Positions 1-6,572 of a stretch of DNA of 17,211 nt are shown here, piece after piece. The position numbers were made by a program, and so were the translations under genes. The stretch is from assembly GCA_002331465.1 (NCBI GenBank), contig DCYM01000241.1:4121-21331 (forward strand), written 5' to 3'. Numbering within the stretch: the stretch's first letter is position 1; each line of letters starts with the position of its first letter. The DNA is from Candidatus Neomicrothrix sp. UBA2110 (GTDB taxonomy: Bacteria > Actinomycetota > Acidimicrobiia > Acidimicrobiales > Poriferisodalaceae). Under the pieces are notes generated by a model, which saw only the letters and a list, made by a program, of their open reading frames with translations, made no database searches and was not told the DNA's origin.

Positions 1-278
1 CCAAGCGCTGTTGCTAACCCATCAACATCTGCGGCCAATTCGCGGACCCCGTAATCGCCAATCTCAGGGGGGCAATCGCTGTAGCCGTAGCCACGTTGAT
101 CTGGCACACAAACTTTCCAACCCTGATTTAGTAACGGGTCGATCTGATGCCGCCAGAGGTACCAGCATTGAGGCCAACCGTGAAGCAGGATGATGAGAGG
201 CCCTTCGCCTTCCACGACGCAGCGCAGTTTCACACCGTTGGTCTCGATCGTTTCGAAGTGTCGGTCCGCCAAAGCCAT
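1..278 (-). CDS. Alpha/beta hydrolase, epoxide-hydrolase-like (N-terminal part only)
   Basis: The reading frame starts at an ATG at 278 and runs off the left edge, so only about 92 residues are visible. Residues 33-36 are HGWP, the oxyanion-hole motif of the alpha/beta hydrolase fold. Residues 59-68 read PDQRGYGYSD, the conserved strand and turn found just after it in epoxide hydrolases and haloalkane dehalogenases. The nucleophile, acid and histidine lie outside the window. The start is supported by an AAGGG Shine-Dalgarno about 6 bases upstream (minus strand). The protein would be cytosolic and hydrolyse an epoxide, ester or C-halogen bond, but the substrate cannot be told. It diverges from the crotonase at 329 with about 50 bases between starts, so the two may share a control region. 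The fold is near certain; the exact reaction is not. Confidence 0.85.
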   Translation of the reverse strand, partial: MALADRHFETIETNGVKLRCVVEGEGPLIILLHGWPQCWYLWRHQIDPLLNQGWKVCVPDQRGYGYSDCPPEIGDYGVRELAADVDGLATAL

Positions 279-316
279 CAGAGTCCCTTTCTCGTCAAAG
301 GCAAGCCTGTCACAAC

Positions 317-322
317 TACTCT
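317..322 (+). promoter_or_regulatory. Putative -10 box of a leaderless promoter for the first crotonase
   Basis: TACTCT matches TANNNT and lies 6 bases before the ATG at 329, the spacing expected if transcription starts at the A of the start codon. No Shine-Dalgarno precedes this ATG. A convincing -35 element was not seen. Confidence 0.4.
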
Positions 323-328
323 TCGGCG

Positions 329-1141
329 ATGACCTACGACTCGATCATCTACGAAGTTGACCAAGGCGTCGCTCTCATCACTCTGAACCGTCCCGAGCGC
401 CTGAACGCTTGGAACACGAAAATGGCGTCTGAACTTGGTGCAGCGCTGGCGGACGCGCAAGCAGAGGACGCCATCAGAGCGGTCGTCATCACCGGGGCTG
501 GTCGAGCCTTCTGCGCCGGCCAAGACCTGTCAGCCGGAGGAGACACTTTCGCCGATAGCCCTGATGCGAACCCTCATGAACAAGGAACTCCGAGCACCAT
601 GCCCTGGGATGTGTCTAAACCCGTCGTCGCCGCGATCAATGGCCACGCTGTCGGGGTCGGACTGACGTTTCCCCTGACATGCGACGTGCGGTTCGTAGCA
701 GAGGACGCGAAACTGCAATTTGCGTTTGTGCGCCGAGGTATCGCCCCTGAATTGGGTTCAACGAAACTCTTAAGCCGAATGGTGGGCTTACAGGTCGCAA
801 GCGACCTGCTGATGTCGGGAAGGTTCTTCTCAGGCATCGAAGCAGTCGAAATCGGGCTCGCAGCCCGCGCTTTACCAGCTGACGAGGTGCTCTCTGCAGC
901 GTTGGATTGGGCACGCGATGTGGCCCACAACACTGCACCGGTGTCAGTGGCAGTGACGAAGAAACTGATGTGGGAAAACTTACGTACTGAGATCGACGAA
1001 ACCTTCCAACGAGAACTGCGTTTAATCCCCTGGCTGGGCAGTCAACCCGATGCAACCGAAGGGGTCATGCACTTCATGGAAAAGCGAGCCCCTTCTTGGT
1101 CGGGAAGCGTGCGCGAAGGCATGCCTGATATGGACTTCTAA
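329..1141 (+). CDS. Enoyl-CoA hydratase/isomerase family protein (crotonase fold), isomerase-type active site
   Basis: A 270-residue crotonase-superfamily protein, the usual length. Visible motifs are LNRPERLNAWN (19-29), ITGAGRAFCAGQDLS (54-68), which supplies the first oxyanion-hole amide, and AAINGHAVGVG (101-111), which supplies the second. Anchoring on the conserved CD (118-119), the positions of the two hydratase glutamates (Glu144 and Glu164 of the rat enzyme) are Thr113 and Phe133. Instead there is Glu141 in GIAPELGS. That is the site of the single catalytic glutamate in delta3-delta2-enoyl-CoA isomerases and PaaG-like isomerases. I therefore infer double-bond isomerisation of an acyl-CoA rather than hydration. 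The protein should be cytosolic. It has a close functional relative at 6573-7361. Start: ATG without a Shine-Dalgarno but with a leaderless-type -10 box. Substrate unknown. Confidence 0.93.
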   Translation: MTYDSIIYEVDQGVALITLNRPERLNAWNTKMASELGAALADAQAEDAIRAVVITGAGRAFCAGQDLSAGGDTFADSPDANPHEQGTPSTMPWDVSKPVVAAINGHAVGVGLTFPLTCDVRFVAEDAKLQFAFVRRGIAPELGSTKLLSRMVGLQVASDLLMSGRFFSGIEAVEIGLAARALPADEVLSAALDWARDVAHNTAPVSVAVTKKLMWENLRTEIDETFQRELRLIPWLGSQPDATEGVMHFMEKRAPSWSGSVREGMPDMDF

Positions 1142-1168
1142 CCGACGTCGCGAACTAACCGATCGCAG

Positions 1169-1279
1169 CTAAATCAGTACGAGCGTCGTGACGATCACTA
1201 CGGCGACAGCTGCGAGCGCACCACCAAGACCTAGGAACACCGCGATCATCGCAGGAATCAGAGAATTTTCATCTTCCAC
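1169..1279 (-). CDS. Small single-pass membrane protein, 36 residues
   Basis: A GTG at 1279 opens a 36-codon frame ending in TAG. GAGGAG lies 5 bases upstream, a strong Shine-Dalgarno for so short a frame. The product begins with an acidic stretch (VEDENS, residues 1-6). It is followed by an almost uninterrupted hydrophobic segment from residue 7 to the end, rich in Ala, Val, Gly and Leu, and ending TTLVLI. That is one membrane helix with a short acidic N-terminal tail and no C-terminal domain. It diverges from the acyl-CoA dehydrogenase gene at 1412 and converges on the crotonase, 27 bases away. I do not recognise a named family. It could be a small accessory subunit of a membrane complex or a stress peptide. 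Very short frames can occur by chance, but the ribosome site and the hydrophobic pattern argue that it is real. Confidence 0.62.
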   Translation of the reverse strand: MEDENSLIPAMIAVFLGLGGALAAVAVVIVTTLVLI

Positions 1280-1411
1280 GGGGGCTCCTCACTCTTGTTC
1301 GACGGACGCACACGATAGCCGATCATTGTTCGGAGTCCATTCGTCAGACACGCATCCCTCTCGTTATGCAATCATGCGGGTCGGCCGTCTATACCAAGGA
1401 GGTATCCGGAA

Positions 1412-2668
1412 GTGGACTTCGAATACAACGAGAAAACACTCGAGTACAAAGAAAAGCTCGAAGGTTTCATGGAAGAGAACGTGTATCCCGCAGATCGTGA
1501 GCGCCACGCATTTGTGGAAGATCCTTCGAATCTGTGGCAGCAGCCTCCGATCGTTGAAGAGCTAAAAACTAAAGCTCAGGCGGCAGGAATTTGGAACTGG
1601 TTTCTACCCGCGGAGTATGCGGAATGGAGTCCGGGCTTCACCAACCTCGAATATGCACCCCTCGCCGAGGTAATGGGTCGAGTTCCCTGGTCATTCGAGG
1701 TGTTCAATTGCTCAGCACCAGATCGAGGGAACATGGAGGTACTCGCCAAATATGGGTCCCCAGAACAACAAGATCAGTGGCTCCGACCCCTGATGGAAGG
1801 TCGAATTCGTTCCACATTCGGTATGACCGAACCGCAAGTAGCGTCGTCAGATGCGACCAATATGGAATTGCAAATAGAACGCGACGGCGATCACTACATA
1901 CTCAACGGTCGTAAGTGGTGGAGCAGCAACATTTACCATCCGCTGTGTGAGTTTGTGATCACGATGGGTGTATCAAATCCTGATAATCCCAGGCATCAAC
2001 GTCACTCCATGGTCATTGTTCCCAAGGAGACGCCCGGTTTAGAAATAGTTCGACCTCTCTCGGTTTTCGGCAACGTTCACTCCCCGCAAGGTCATGGAGA
2101 GCTCGCATATCACGATGTTCGGGTTCCTATCGACAACATCATTCTCGGCGAAGGTCGCGGTTTTGAGATTGCCCAAGGGCGATTGGGTCCAGGACGTTTC
2201 CAATATGCGATGACCAACGTTGGAATGGCTCAACGAATGCTTGACCTTGTGTGCGCTCGCGTTGAACAACGCGAAGCATTTGGCAGCAAACTCCGCGACT
2301 TCTCTTCGGTACGGCAAGATATTGCTCGCGCTCGTTGTTCTATAGAGCAGACGCGCCTTCTCGTGCTCAAAGCAGCAGCCGAAATGGATAAATCTGGGGC
2401 TAAAGGCGCACGTGATTACATCTCAATGCTGAAGATCGTTGGACCAAAACTGGCTCATGACGTCGCAGAGCGCGCTATGCAGATATTTGGAGGCAAAGGC
2501 GTGAGCGGAGATACGCCAATCGCAGAAATGTATGTAATGGGACGACTCATGCGAATAGCCGACGGACCTGACGAGGTTCATATGAATCAGCTCGCCAAAC
2601 TCACCATGGCGCAGGCAGAAATTTCCCGCCTAGAAGGCAAAGGCGGAGTTGAATGGTTTGGCGACTGA
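1412..2668 (+). CDS. Acyl-CoA dehydrogenase, ACAD10/ACAD11-like
   Basis: A 418-residue FAD enzyme that would introduce the alpha-beta double bond into an acyl-CoA in the cytosol. MTEPQVASSDATN (138-150) and LNGRKWWSSN (164-173) are the middle-domain flavin and substrate motifs. REAFG (287-291) and QIFGGKGVSGDTP (357-369) are the C-terminal-domain FAD and adenine contacts. RIADGPDEVH (381-390) lies where most acyl-CoA dehydrogenases carry the catalytic base in a YEGT-type motif. Here Asp384 takes that place, as in the ACAD10/11 group, whose members tend to handle branched or hydroxylated acyl-CoAs. Start: GTG with AAGGAGGT at 1396-1403, 8 bases upstream. The LLM oxidoreductase gene follows after 15 bases, so the two form an operon. 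Family certain, substrate unknown. Confidence 0.96.
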   Translation: MDFEYNEKTLEYKEKLEGFMEENVYPADRERHAFVEDPSNLWQQPPIVEELKTKAQAAGIWNWFLPAEYAEWSPGFTNLEYAPLAEVMGRVPWSFEVFNCSAPDRGNMEVLAKYGSPEQQDQWLRPLMEGRIRSTFGMTEPQVASSDATNMELQIERDGDHYILNGRKWWSSNIYHPLCEFVITMGVSNPDNPRHQRHSMVIVPKETPGLEIVRPLSVFGNVHSPQGHGELAYHDVRVPIDNIILGEGRGFEIAQGRLGPGRFQYAMTNVGMAQRMLDLVCARVEQREAFGSKLRDFSSVRQDIARARCSIEQTRLLVLKAAAEMDKSGAKGARDYISMLKIVGPKLAHDVAERAMQIFGGKGVSGDTPIAEMYVMGRLMRIADGPDEVHMNQLAKLTMAQAEISRLEGKGGVEWFGD

Positions 2669-2683
2669 TCAGGAGGCGACACT

Positions 2684-3703
2684 GTGACTGAATTCCTAAT
2701 TGACGGAGCTACTACAGCTTCTACCGTTGATGGATGCGCGGCCGAAGCTGCTGGTTTCGAAGCAATGCAGTTGAACGCTGCATGGACGTTCGAGGCCTCT
2801 CACGACCCATTTCTTCCATTGGCGTTAGCAGCAAAACAGACAACTTCGATTGAGTTGGGTACAGCCATTGCTGTGGCGTTTGCTCGTAACCCCATGACGT
2901 GCGCAGTTACCGCCTGGGATTTACAACGCCTATCCAACGGCCGATTCATCTTGGGGTTGGGAACCCAAATAAAACCCCACATCACCAAGCGATACAGCGA
3001 ACCGTGGTCTCAACCCGCTGCTCGTATGCGGGAATACATCGCTGCGCTCCACGCGATTTGGGACAACTTCCAGACGGGCGAGAAACTCGACTTTCGGGGG
3101 GAGTTCTATTCCCACACCCTGATGACCCCATTCTTCAGCCCAGGGCCCCTAGAGGTCGACCGTCCAAAGATTTACGTCGCCGGAGTCGGACCGAAGATGG
3201 TTGAGACCATTGGTCACTCTGCTGATGGGTTCTTTGTTCATCCTTTCCACACACCAGATCACATGGAAGCCAAGACACTTCCCGTGTTGTCGGCCGCAGC
3301 ACGCTCAGCGGGTCGCGTTGACAACGACGTCACCATCGCTTGCCTGACGATCGTCGCAATGGGTCGCGACGACGCAGAAGTTGCGAACGCGCGTCGAAAA
3401 GCCGCAGCACAATTAGCGTTTTACGGCTCGACGCCTGCGTATTCAGGTGTGCTCGATTATCACGGTTACGAGCACTTGCAACCTGAATTGAATCAGCTTT
3501 CTAAGCAAGGTGATTGGAAGACGATGACAGAGAAGATCGACGACGACCTCGTTGATCTGCTCTGTGTTTCGGGGACGCCATCAGAAGTTGGTGCCAAACT
3601 TAAGGAACGTAACGGCTTCGCTGATAGGTCAACGATGATGTTCTACGGCGCGCCTCCAGATCCGGACGCCATCGCCGACACCGTCAAAGCCGCTCGGTCA
3701 TAG
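2684..3703 (+). CDS. LLM-class (luciferase-like) oxidoreductase, probably F420-dependent
   Basis: A 339-residue bacterial-luciferase-like TIM-barrel protein. AAEAAGFEAMQL (19-30) is the first barrel helix and strand. ELGTAIAVAFARNPM (57-71) and NGRFILGLGTQIKPH (85-99) are typical cofactor-pocket segments. PKIYVAGVGPKM (161-172) followed by SADGFFVHPF (179-188) is the late-barrel signature. This pattern resembles the mycobacterial F420-dependent group typified by MSMEG_2256, recalled from memory, so the subgroup is tentative. The role would be hydride transfer between reduced F420 (or FMN) and an organic substrate. Start: GTG with AGGAGG at 2671-2676, 7 bases upstream. It lies 15 bases after the acyl-CoA dehydrogenase and is probably translated from the same message, suggesting action on the same substrate chain. 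It ends 16 bases before the convergent PEBP-like gene. Confidence 0.93.
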   Translation: MTEFLIDGATTASTVDGCAAEAAGFEAMQLNAAWTFEASHDPFLPLALAAKQTTSIELGTAIAVAFARNPMTCAVTAWDLQRLSNGRFILGLGTQIKPHITKRYSEPWSQPAARMREYIAALHAIWDNFQTGEKLDFRGEFYSHTLMTPFFSPGPLEVDRPKIYVAGVGPKMVETIGHSADGFFVHPFHTPDHMEAKTLPVLSAAARSAGRVDNDVTIACLTIVAMGRDDAEVANARRKAAAQLAFYGSTPAYSGVLDYHGYEHLQPELNQLSKQGDWKTMTEKIDDDLVDLLCVSGTPSEVGAKLKERNGFADRSTMMFYGAPPDPDAIADTVKAARS

Positions 3704-3719
3704 CGCCCGACACAATCAA

Positions 3720-4256
3720 CTAGTTCTGCTCGTACACCGAGGTCACAATCGCGCGCCCAATGGTGGTGCCAAACATGTTGAAACCGCAGATAGCAGGAGA
3801 GACATCCTCAGTGATTGGCAGTGACGCGACGTTGAGGGCATGTACCGCGAACATGTAGCGGTGGGCTCCATGGCCCGCTGGAGGAGCCGAGCCTAAATAA
3901 CCAAACAACCCGGCGTCATTCTTTAGCTGCTTGGCGCCTGCTGGGAGGGTCGAACCATCCTGGGACCCGGCTCCAGTCGTTAGCTCGTTGATATCTGCAG
4001 GGATGTCATAGACAACCCAATGCCAGAAGCCACTGCCGGTTGGGGCGTCAGGGTCAAAACATGTCACCGTGTAGCTTGCGGTCTCCTCAGGCGCCCCGTC
4101 CCATCTGAGATGCGGAGAGATGTCTTCTCCGCCTGCCCCGAATATGCCTGAAACCTGGGGCATGGCAAGCATCTCCCCTTCGGCAACATCGTCGCTGGTG
4201 ACTTCGAAGGCGGGAACTTCAGGAAGGAAGTTGTAGGGATTGGGAGCGTTGTTCAT
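3720..4256 (-). CDS. YbhB/YbcL family protein (Raf-kinase-inhibitor/PEBP-like)
   Basis: A 178-residue protein with the phosphatidylethanolamine-binding-protein signature in order: GEDISPHLRWDGAP (43-56), FDPDAPTGSGFWHW (67-80), VYDIP (82-86), and GYLGSAPPAGHGAHRY (119-134). The DPDAP aspartate, His79 and the GHGAHRY histidines line the conserved anion-binding pocket. There is no signal peptide, so it should be cytosolic. Bacterial members have no settled function. Eukaryotic relatives bind phospholipid head groups or inhibit kinases, and that should not be carried over. It is the last gene of a minus-strand run, 39 bases after the LLM oxidoreductase. The start has only a weak ribosome site (GACGAG next to the ATG). 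Confidence 0.95.
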   Translation of the reverse strand: MNNAPNPYNFLPEVPAFEVTSDDVAEGEMLAMPQVSGIFGAGGEDISPHLRWDGAPEETASYTVTCFDPDAPTGSGFWHWVVYDIPADINELTTGAGSQDGSTLPAGAKQLKNDAGLFGYLGSAPPAGHGAHRYMFAVHALNVASLPITEDVSPAICGFNMFGTTIGRAIVTSVYEQN

Positions 4257-4295
4257 CTCGTCTGCTCAACTTTGTCTAGTAAACGTTGTGTGCTT

Positions 4296-5279
4296 CTACC
4301 TTAGGTTCGCGGCTTGGGCGAACGCCCGCATCTCTCGTTCAATATCTCCCATGGGTTGGAATGCGATTTCTGTTACGCCTTGTTTTTTCATGTCCTCTAT
4401 GCGTTCTGGGACATCGGGGGCGTGAAGGGTAAATGGGGAAAGGAACATCGATTCTCCAACGACTACTTCACGGTCAATTGCGTTGAGATTCGTTAGATGT
4501 CCCGCGTGAACGTGCAGATGGCGCTCGTCTTCTGGAACTTGCTCAACTAATTTCACAAATTCGCCGGCGTTGGGAAACGTTTCTAGCCGGCCATCTTTTT
4601 GCTCTAAAAAGGCGTGATAGGCGACACTGACCCACGGTCCGGCGGTTTCGATAACGCGTTGAGAGTCCACTGTCTCGCCCGGTTCCATCACCGTGCCGCT
4701 AGTCAGCAAAATTACGTCTGTCAGGCCGCCGTAATCGGCATCTGGCCTTGGTCGAGAAGTGAACACTCCGCAACCCATTTCTCCCGCAGTGGCGAGACCT
4801 CGTGGTCCGTTGACTCCGAGAATCCACGGCACCTCGATAGGACGCTGTGGGGCTTGGCTATCCCAGTGCAACATCGATATTGGTTTCCCATCAAACATGA
4901 CGGTTTCACCTCTGAGCAGTGCTTGAATTTCGTCAATCATCCTCGGAAATTCAGACCATTTCAGGGGCTTTTGGCCCATTGCTCGGCGACCAGTAAATCC
5001 CGTTCCAGCCCCTATGACTACGCGTTCCTCACCGACTAAGTCGACAAGAGTCGCTATAGCGGAGGCAGTAACCATCGGGTGACGCAAGGAAGGGATCAGC
5101 ACACCAGGTCCAAGCCTGATGCGTTTCGTACGCATGGCAGCTAACGCCAAAACCATCCACACATCCAACTGAAGAGCGGGTGTGTCATATACCCAAGCCG
5201 TTTCATATCCCAGCTTCTCCGCTAGGGCGATGTGGTCAGGGGTTTCAGGGATGGGTGGAAAAGCAACAGAGATCCTCAT
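4296..5279 (-). CDS. LLM-class oxidoreductase, probably F420-dependent (second copy, different subgroup)
   Basis: A 327-residue luciferase-like TIM-barrel protein. MRISVAFPP (1-9) is the first barrel strand. AEKLGYETAWVYDTP (20-34), IRLGPGVLIPSLRHPM (54-69), and ERVVIGAGTGFTGRRAMG (85-102) are the standard LLM cofactor and substrate segments, followed by PWILGVNGPRGLATAGEM (151-168). It is clearly not a close duplicate of the LLM genes at 2684 or 15778. It may use F420 or FMN. The start codon lies inside a 16-bp inverted repeat (5270-5314), and only a weak GGA lies upstream. Translation may therefore be limited by mRNA folding or depend on ribosomes arriving from the VOC gene, which ends 38 bases earlier. 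The PEBP-like gene follows in the same direction. Substrate unknown. Confidence 0.93.
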   Translation of the reverse strand: MRISVAFPPIPETPDHIALAEKLGYETAWVYDTPALQLDVWMVLALAAMRTKRIRLGPGVLIPSLRHPMVTASAIATLVDLVGEERVVIGAGTGFTGRRAMGQKPLKWSEFPRMIDEIQALLRGETVMFDGKPISMLHWDSQAPQRPIEVPWILGVNGPRGLATAGEMGCGVFTSRPRPDADYGGLTDVILLTSGTVMEPGETVDSQRVIETAGPWVSVAYHAFLEQKDGRLETFPNAGEFVKLVEQVPEDERHLHVHAGHLTNLNAIDREVVVGESMFLSPFTLHAPDVPERIEDMKKQGVTEIAFQPMGDIEREMRAFAQAANLR

Positions 5280-5314
5280 CCCGGTATTCCATCACGGAAC
5301 CGAGATGAGGATCT
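5270..5314 (-). promoter_or_regulatory. 16-bp inverted repeat covering the start codon of the second LLM gene
   Basis: Arms at 5270-5285 and 5299-5314 are reverse complements except for one C-A mismatch (5281 against 5303), with a 13-base loop. On the transcribed minus strand the 3' arm contains ACCGGG, the ATG at 5279 and AGGATCT, so folding would hide the start codon and the bases just before it. The 5' arm lies just after the VOC stop codon (5320-5318). No U-run follows, so it is not a standard terminator. It may gate translation or couple it to the VOC gene. Confidence 0.55.
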
Positions 5315-5317
5315 TCG

Positions 5318-5968
5318 TCAAAGGGCCAGATAGTTTGTCCGCTTGCTCTCTTGCGGACCTAGGAACGCGATCGCCACTCCAGATCCCGCCGATTTATCGA
5401 CTGTTGCGATACGACGACCGGCCTGCACGGCGCCTTTTGCAGGCCGAAGGAGCTCGCCCAGTAGAGCAGCTGTCGCGTCGATATCGTTGACGGTAACCAC
5501 TAGACCCCATAGATCCCAAGGACGCGTTGAATCGCGACTTTCCGGGCCGATGAGTTCAAGCTCCAAGTCACCCATCTCTGGGGCGGTTCGGAGCATCCGT
5601 TTCTCGGGAGCGCCAAACGGTCGCGGTTTCGGAATTGACACTCCTGTTGCGGCAACGGCCGTCATTCCCTCTTCAAAGAAAGGAACCGACAAAACCACAT
5701 GATCAAAACCTATGGAGCGATTGGGGTGCGGCTCTGCCCGCTCAGGGATTGGTGTGTCAACGGATCTGGTGGGTAAGGGCCCAAAGTCCGTCGAAAGTGA
5801 ATCACGCAACACCCAACCGTGGATACCGGGCTCATCTCCGATGAAGATAATGTCGACGGTTCCTATGCGACATCGGTTGCCCTCGACGCCAAACCCGAGA
5901 CCTTCCCAGATCCCAGGTTCATCGCCGACATGTAATTCAGCGATCGATGGTCGGGGCCGAGGATTCAC
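5318..5968 (-). CDS. VOC superfamily (glyoxalase/dioxygenase-like) protein
   Basis: A 216-residue protein with the paired beta-alpha-beta-beta-beta layout of the vicinal oxygen chelate fold. The first half contains ELHVGDEPGIWEGLGFGVEG (11-30) then TVDIIFIG (37-44). The second begins IGFDHVVLSV (86-95), continues GDLELELIGP (133-142), then WGLVVTVNDIDATAALL (154-170) and ends SGVAIAFLGP (196-205). His90 and a glutamate in LELEL are candidate metal ligands. The first half is degenerate, so activity is uncertain. Start: GTG at 5968, overlapping the stop of the upstream RHH gene in the sequence GTGA, which implies translational coupling. The C-terminal end sits just before the hairpin at the start of the LLM gene. 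Possible roles are glyoxalase, dioxygenase or ligand binding; the sequence does not decide. Confidence 0.85.
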   Translation of the reverse strand: MNPRPRPSIAELHVGDEPGIWEGLGFGVEGNRCRIGTVDIIFIGDEPGIHGWVLRDSLSTDFGPLPTRSVDTPIPERAEPHPNRSIGFDHVVLSVPFFEEGMTAVAATGVSIPKPRPFGAPEKRMLRTAPEMGDLELELIGPESRDSTRPWDLWGLVVTVNDIDATAALLGELLRPAKGAVQAGRRIATVDKSAGSGVAIAFLGPQESKRTNYLAL

Positions 5969-6123
5969 GACCTGCTCTTCATCCGTTTCGAATCTAGGAG
6001 CGCTTGGCGCAACAAATACTCGATTTGAGCGTTGACACTTCGAAGCTCGTCAGCCGCCCATTCCTCGATCGCTTCATGAACTTGAAAGTCCAGTCGTAAC
6101 GGGTACGCCTTGCGGGTCACCAC
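5965..6123 (-). CDS. Small ribbon-helix-helix (Arc-like) DNA-binding protein, 52 residues
   Basis: Too short to appear in most gene calls. The frame opens at two tandem GTG codons (6123 and 6120) immediately after an in-frame TAA, so the start is confined to them. The product begins VVTRKAYPLRLDFQVHEAI (1-19): YPLRLDFQ is the DNA-contacting beta strand. It is followed by helix 1 (HEAIEEWAADELR, 16-28), the turn SVNAQ (29-33), and helix 2 (IEYLLRQALLDSK, 34-46). This is the plan of Arc-type repressors and many antitoxins. It would act as a dimer, binding an operator and probably repressing its own operon. No toxin gene sits beside it. It is joined instead to the VOC gene by a 4-base GTGA overlap, so it is more likely a local regulator. 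No Shine-Dalgarno is seen. Confidence 0.8.
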   Translation of the reverse strand: MVTRKAYPLRLDFQVHEAIEEWAADELRSVNAQIEYLLRQALLDSKRMKSRS

Positions 6124-6167
6124 TTAGTAGAGATATTCGGCATCGATGATTGGTTGTGTACGCAACT

Positions 6168-6196
6168 AAGCCCACAACCGCTGATGATGTGGGCTT
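6168..6196 (-). terminator. Hairpin after the Zn-ribbon gene, possible transcription terminator
   Basis: AAGCCCACA at 6168-6176 and TGTGGGCTT at 6188-6196 form a perfect 9-bp stem with an 11-base loop. It lies 42 bases after the end of the Zn-ribbon gene and before the RHH gene. There is no strong U-tract on either strand, so it may end transcription weakly or serve as an operator. Confidence 0.45.
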
Positions 6197-6238
6197 TGGA
6201 GTCTTCGACTTCAAGTTTCGCGGTGTTGTCCACGTTGA

Positions 6239-6466
6239 TTAATTCGTCAGGACGTCAACGACGTTTCGCCAACCGCCCCCGCCTGCAGCGCGGAAGAAGT
6301 CGGTGTATCCACACTGAGCGCAACTGACGTAATCAAACTTTTGGTTCTGCATGTTGAGGTACCGTGATGCCCCGTCTCCGGTAGTGCGGATGGTTCCGGT
6401 TTCGGCTTCTTGACTGTCACACTTGCCGCACGCCCACTGTTGTTTTCCCGACATACTCTCTCTCAT
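6239..6466 (-). CDS. Zn-ribbon protein, COG3478/DUF2082-like predicted nucleic-acid-binding protein
   Basis: A 75-residue protein with two Cys pairs: CGKC (13-16) and CAQC (49-52), the latter followed by GYTDFFRA. The middle segment GASRYLNMQNQKFDYVSC (32-49) is characteristic of the short predicted nucleic-acid-binding Zn-ribbon family COG3478. The four cysteines should bind one zinc. The target is unknown. Two starts are possible: ATG at 6466, with TAATAT 7 bases upstream as in a leaderless promoter, or ATG at 6454 (MSGKQQW), preceded by GAGAGAG and with TATAAT at 6469-6474. Neither can be excluded. It diverges from the second crotonase across an AT-rich spacer, and a hairpin at 6168-6196 may end its transcript. 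Confidence 0.85.
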   Translation of the reverse strand: MRESMSGKQQWACGKCDSQEAETGTIRTTGDGASRYLNMQNQKFDYVSCAQCGYTDFFRAAGGGGWRNVVDVLTN

Positions 6467-6506
6467 TTATTATATATTAATGATATCACTTAGATATTAT
6501 TATATG
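6467..6506. promoter_or_regulatory. AT-rich divergent control region with repeated TTATTATAT
   Basis: About 40 bases with only a handful of G or C, in a window that is otherwise around half G+C. TTATTATAT occurs at 6467-6475 and again at 6497-6505, exactly 30 bp apart (about three helical turns). Between them ATATC-N5-GATAT (6483-6497) is an inverted repeat. Minus-strand -10-like hexamers TATAAT (6469-6474) and TAATAT (6474-6479) fit the Zn-ribbon gene. The arrangement suggests an operator for a protein that binds AT-rich DNA. Confidence 0.5.
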
Positions 6507-6572
6507 TTCGCGGTGTTACTCGAAACATAAGAACTCGAGGCACGTCAAGGTACATCGTGTCAAGATGCGCTT

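Noticed and set aside
636..1055. A 139-residue minus-strand frame inside the first crotonase
   Set aside because: It is wholly antisense to a clear crotonase and rich in Arg, Pro and Ser with no domain pattern.
1188..1565. A 125-residue plus-strand frame before the acyl-CoA dehydrogenase
   Set aside because: It runs into the dehydrogenase in another frame and is antisense to the better supported small membrane protein. Its composition (Ser, Thr, Arg rich) is typical of a shadow frame.
5182..5490. A plus-strand frame containing MRIFVKG opposite the start of the second LLM gene
   Set aside because: It arises because the 16-bp inverted repeat copies the LLM start in reverse. Outside the repeat the frame has no protein-like pattern and it overlaps the VOC gene.
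5965..6466. RHH protein plus Zn-ribbon protein as a toxin-antitoxin pair
   Set aside because: The Zn-ribbon protein belongs to a predicted nucleic-acid-binding family rather than a toxin family. A hairpin and over 100 bases separate the two genes, and the RHH gene is coupled to the VOC gene instead.
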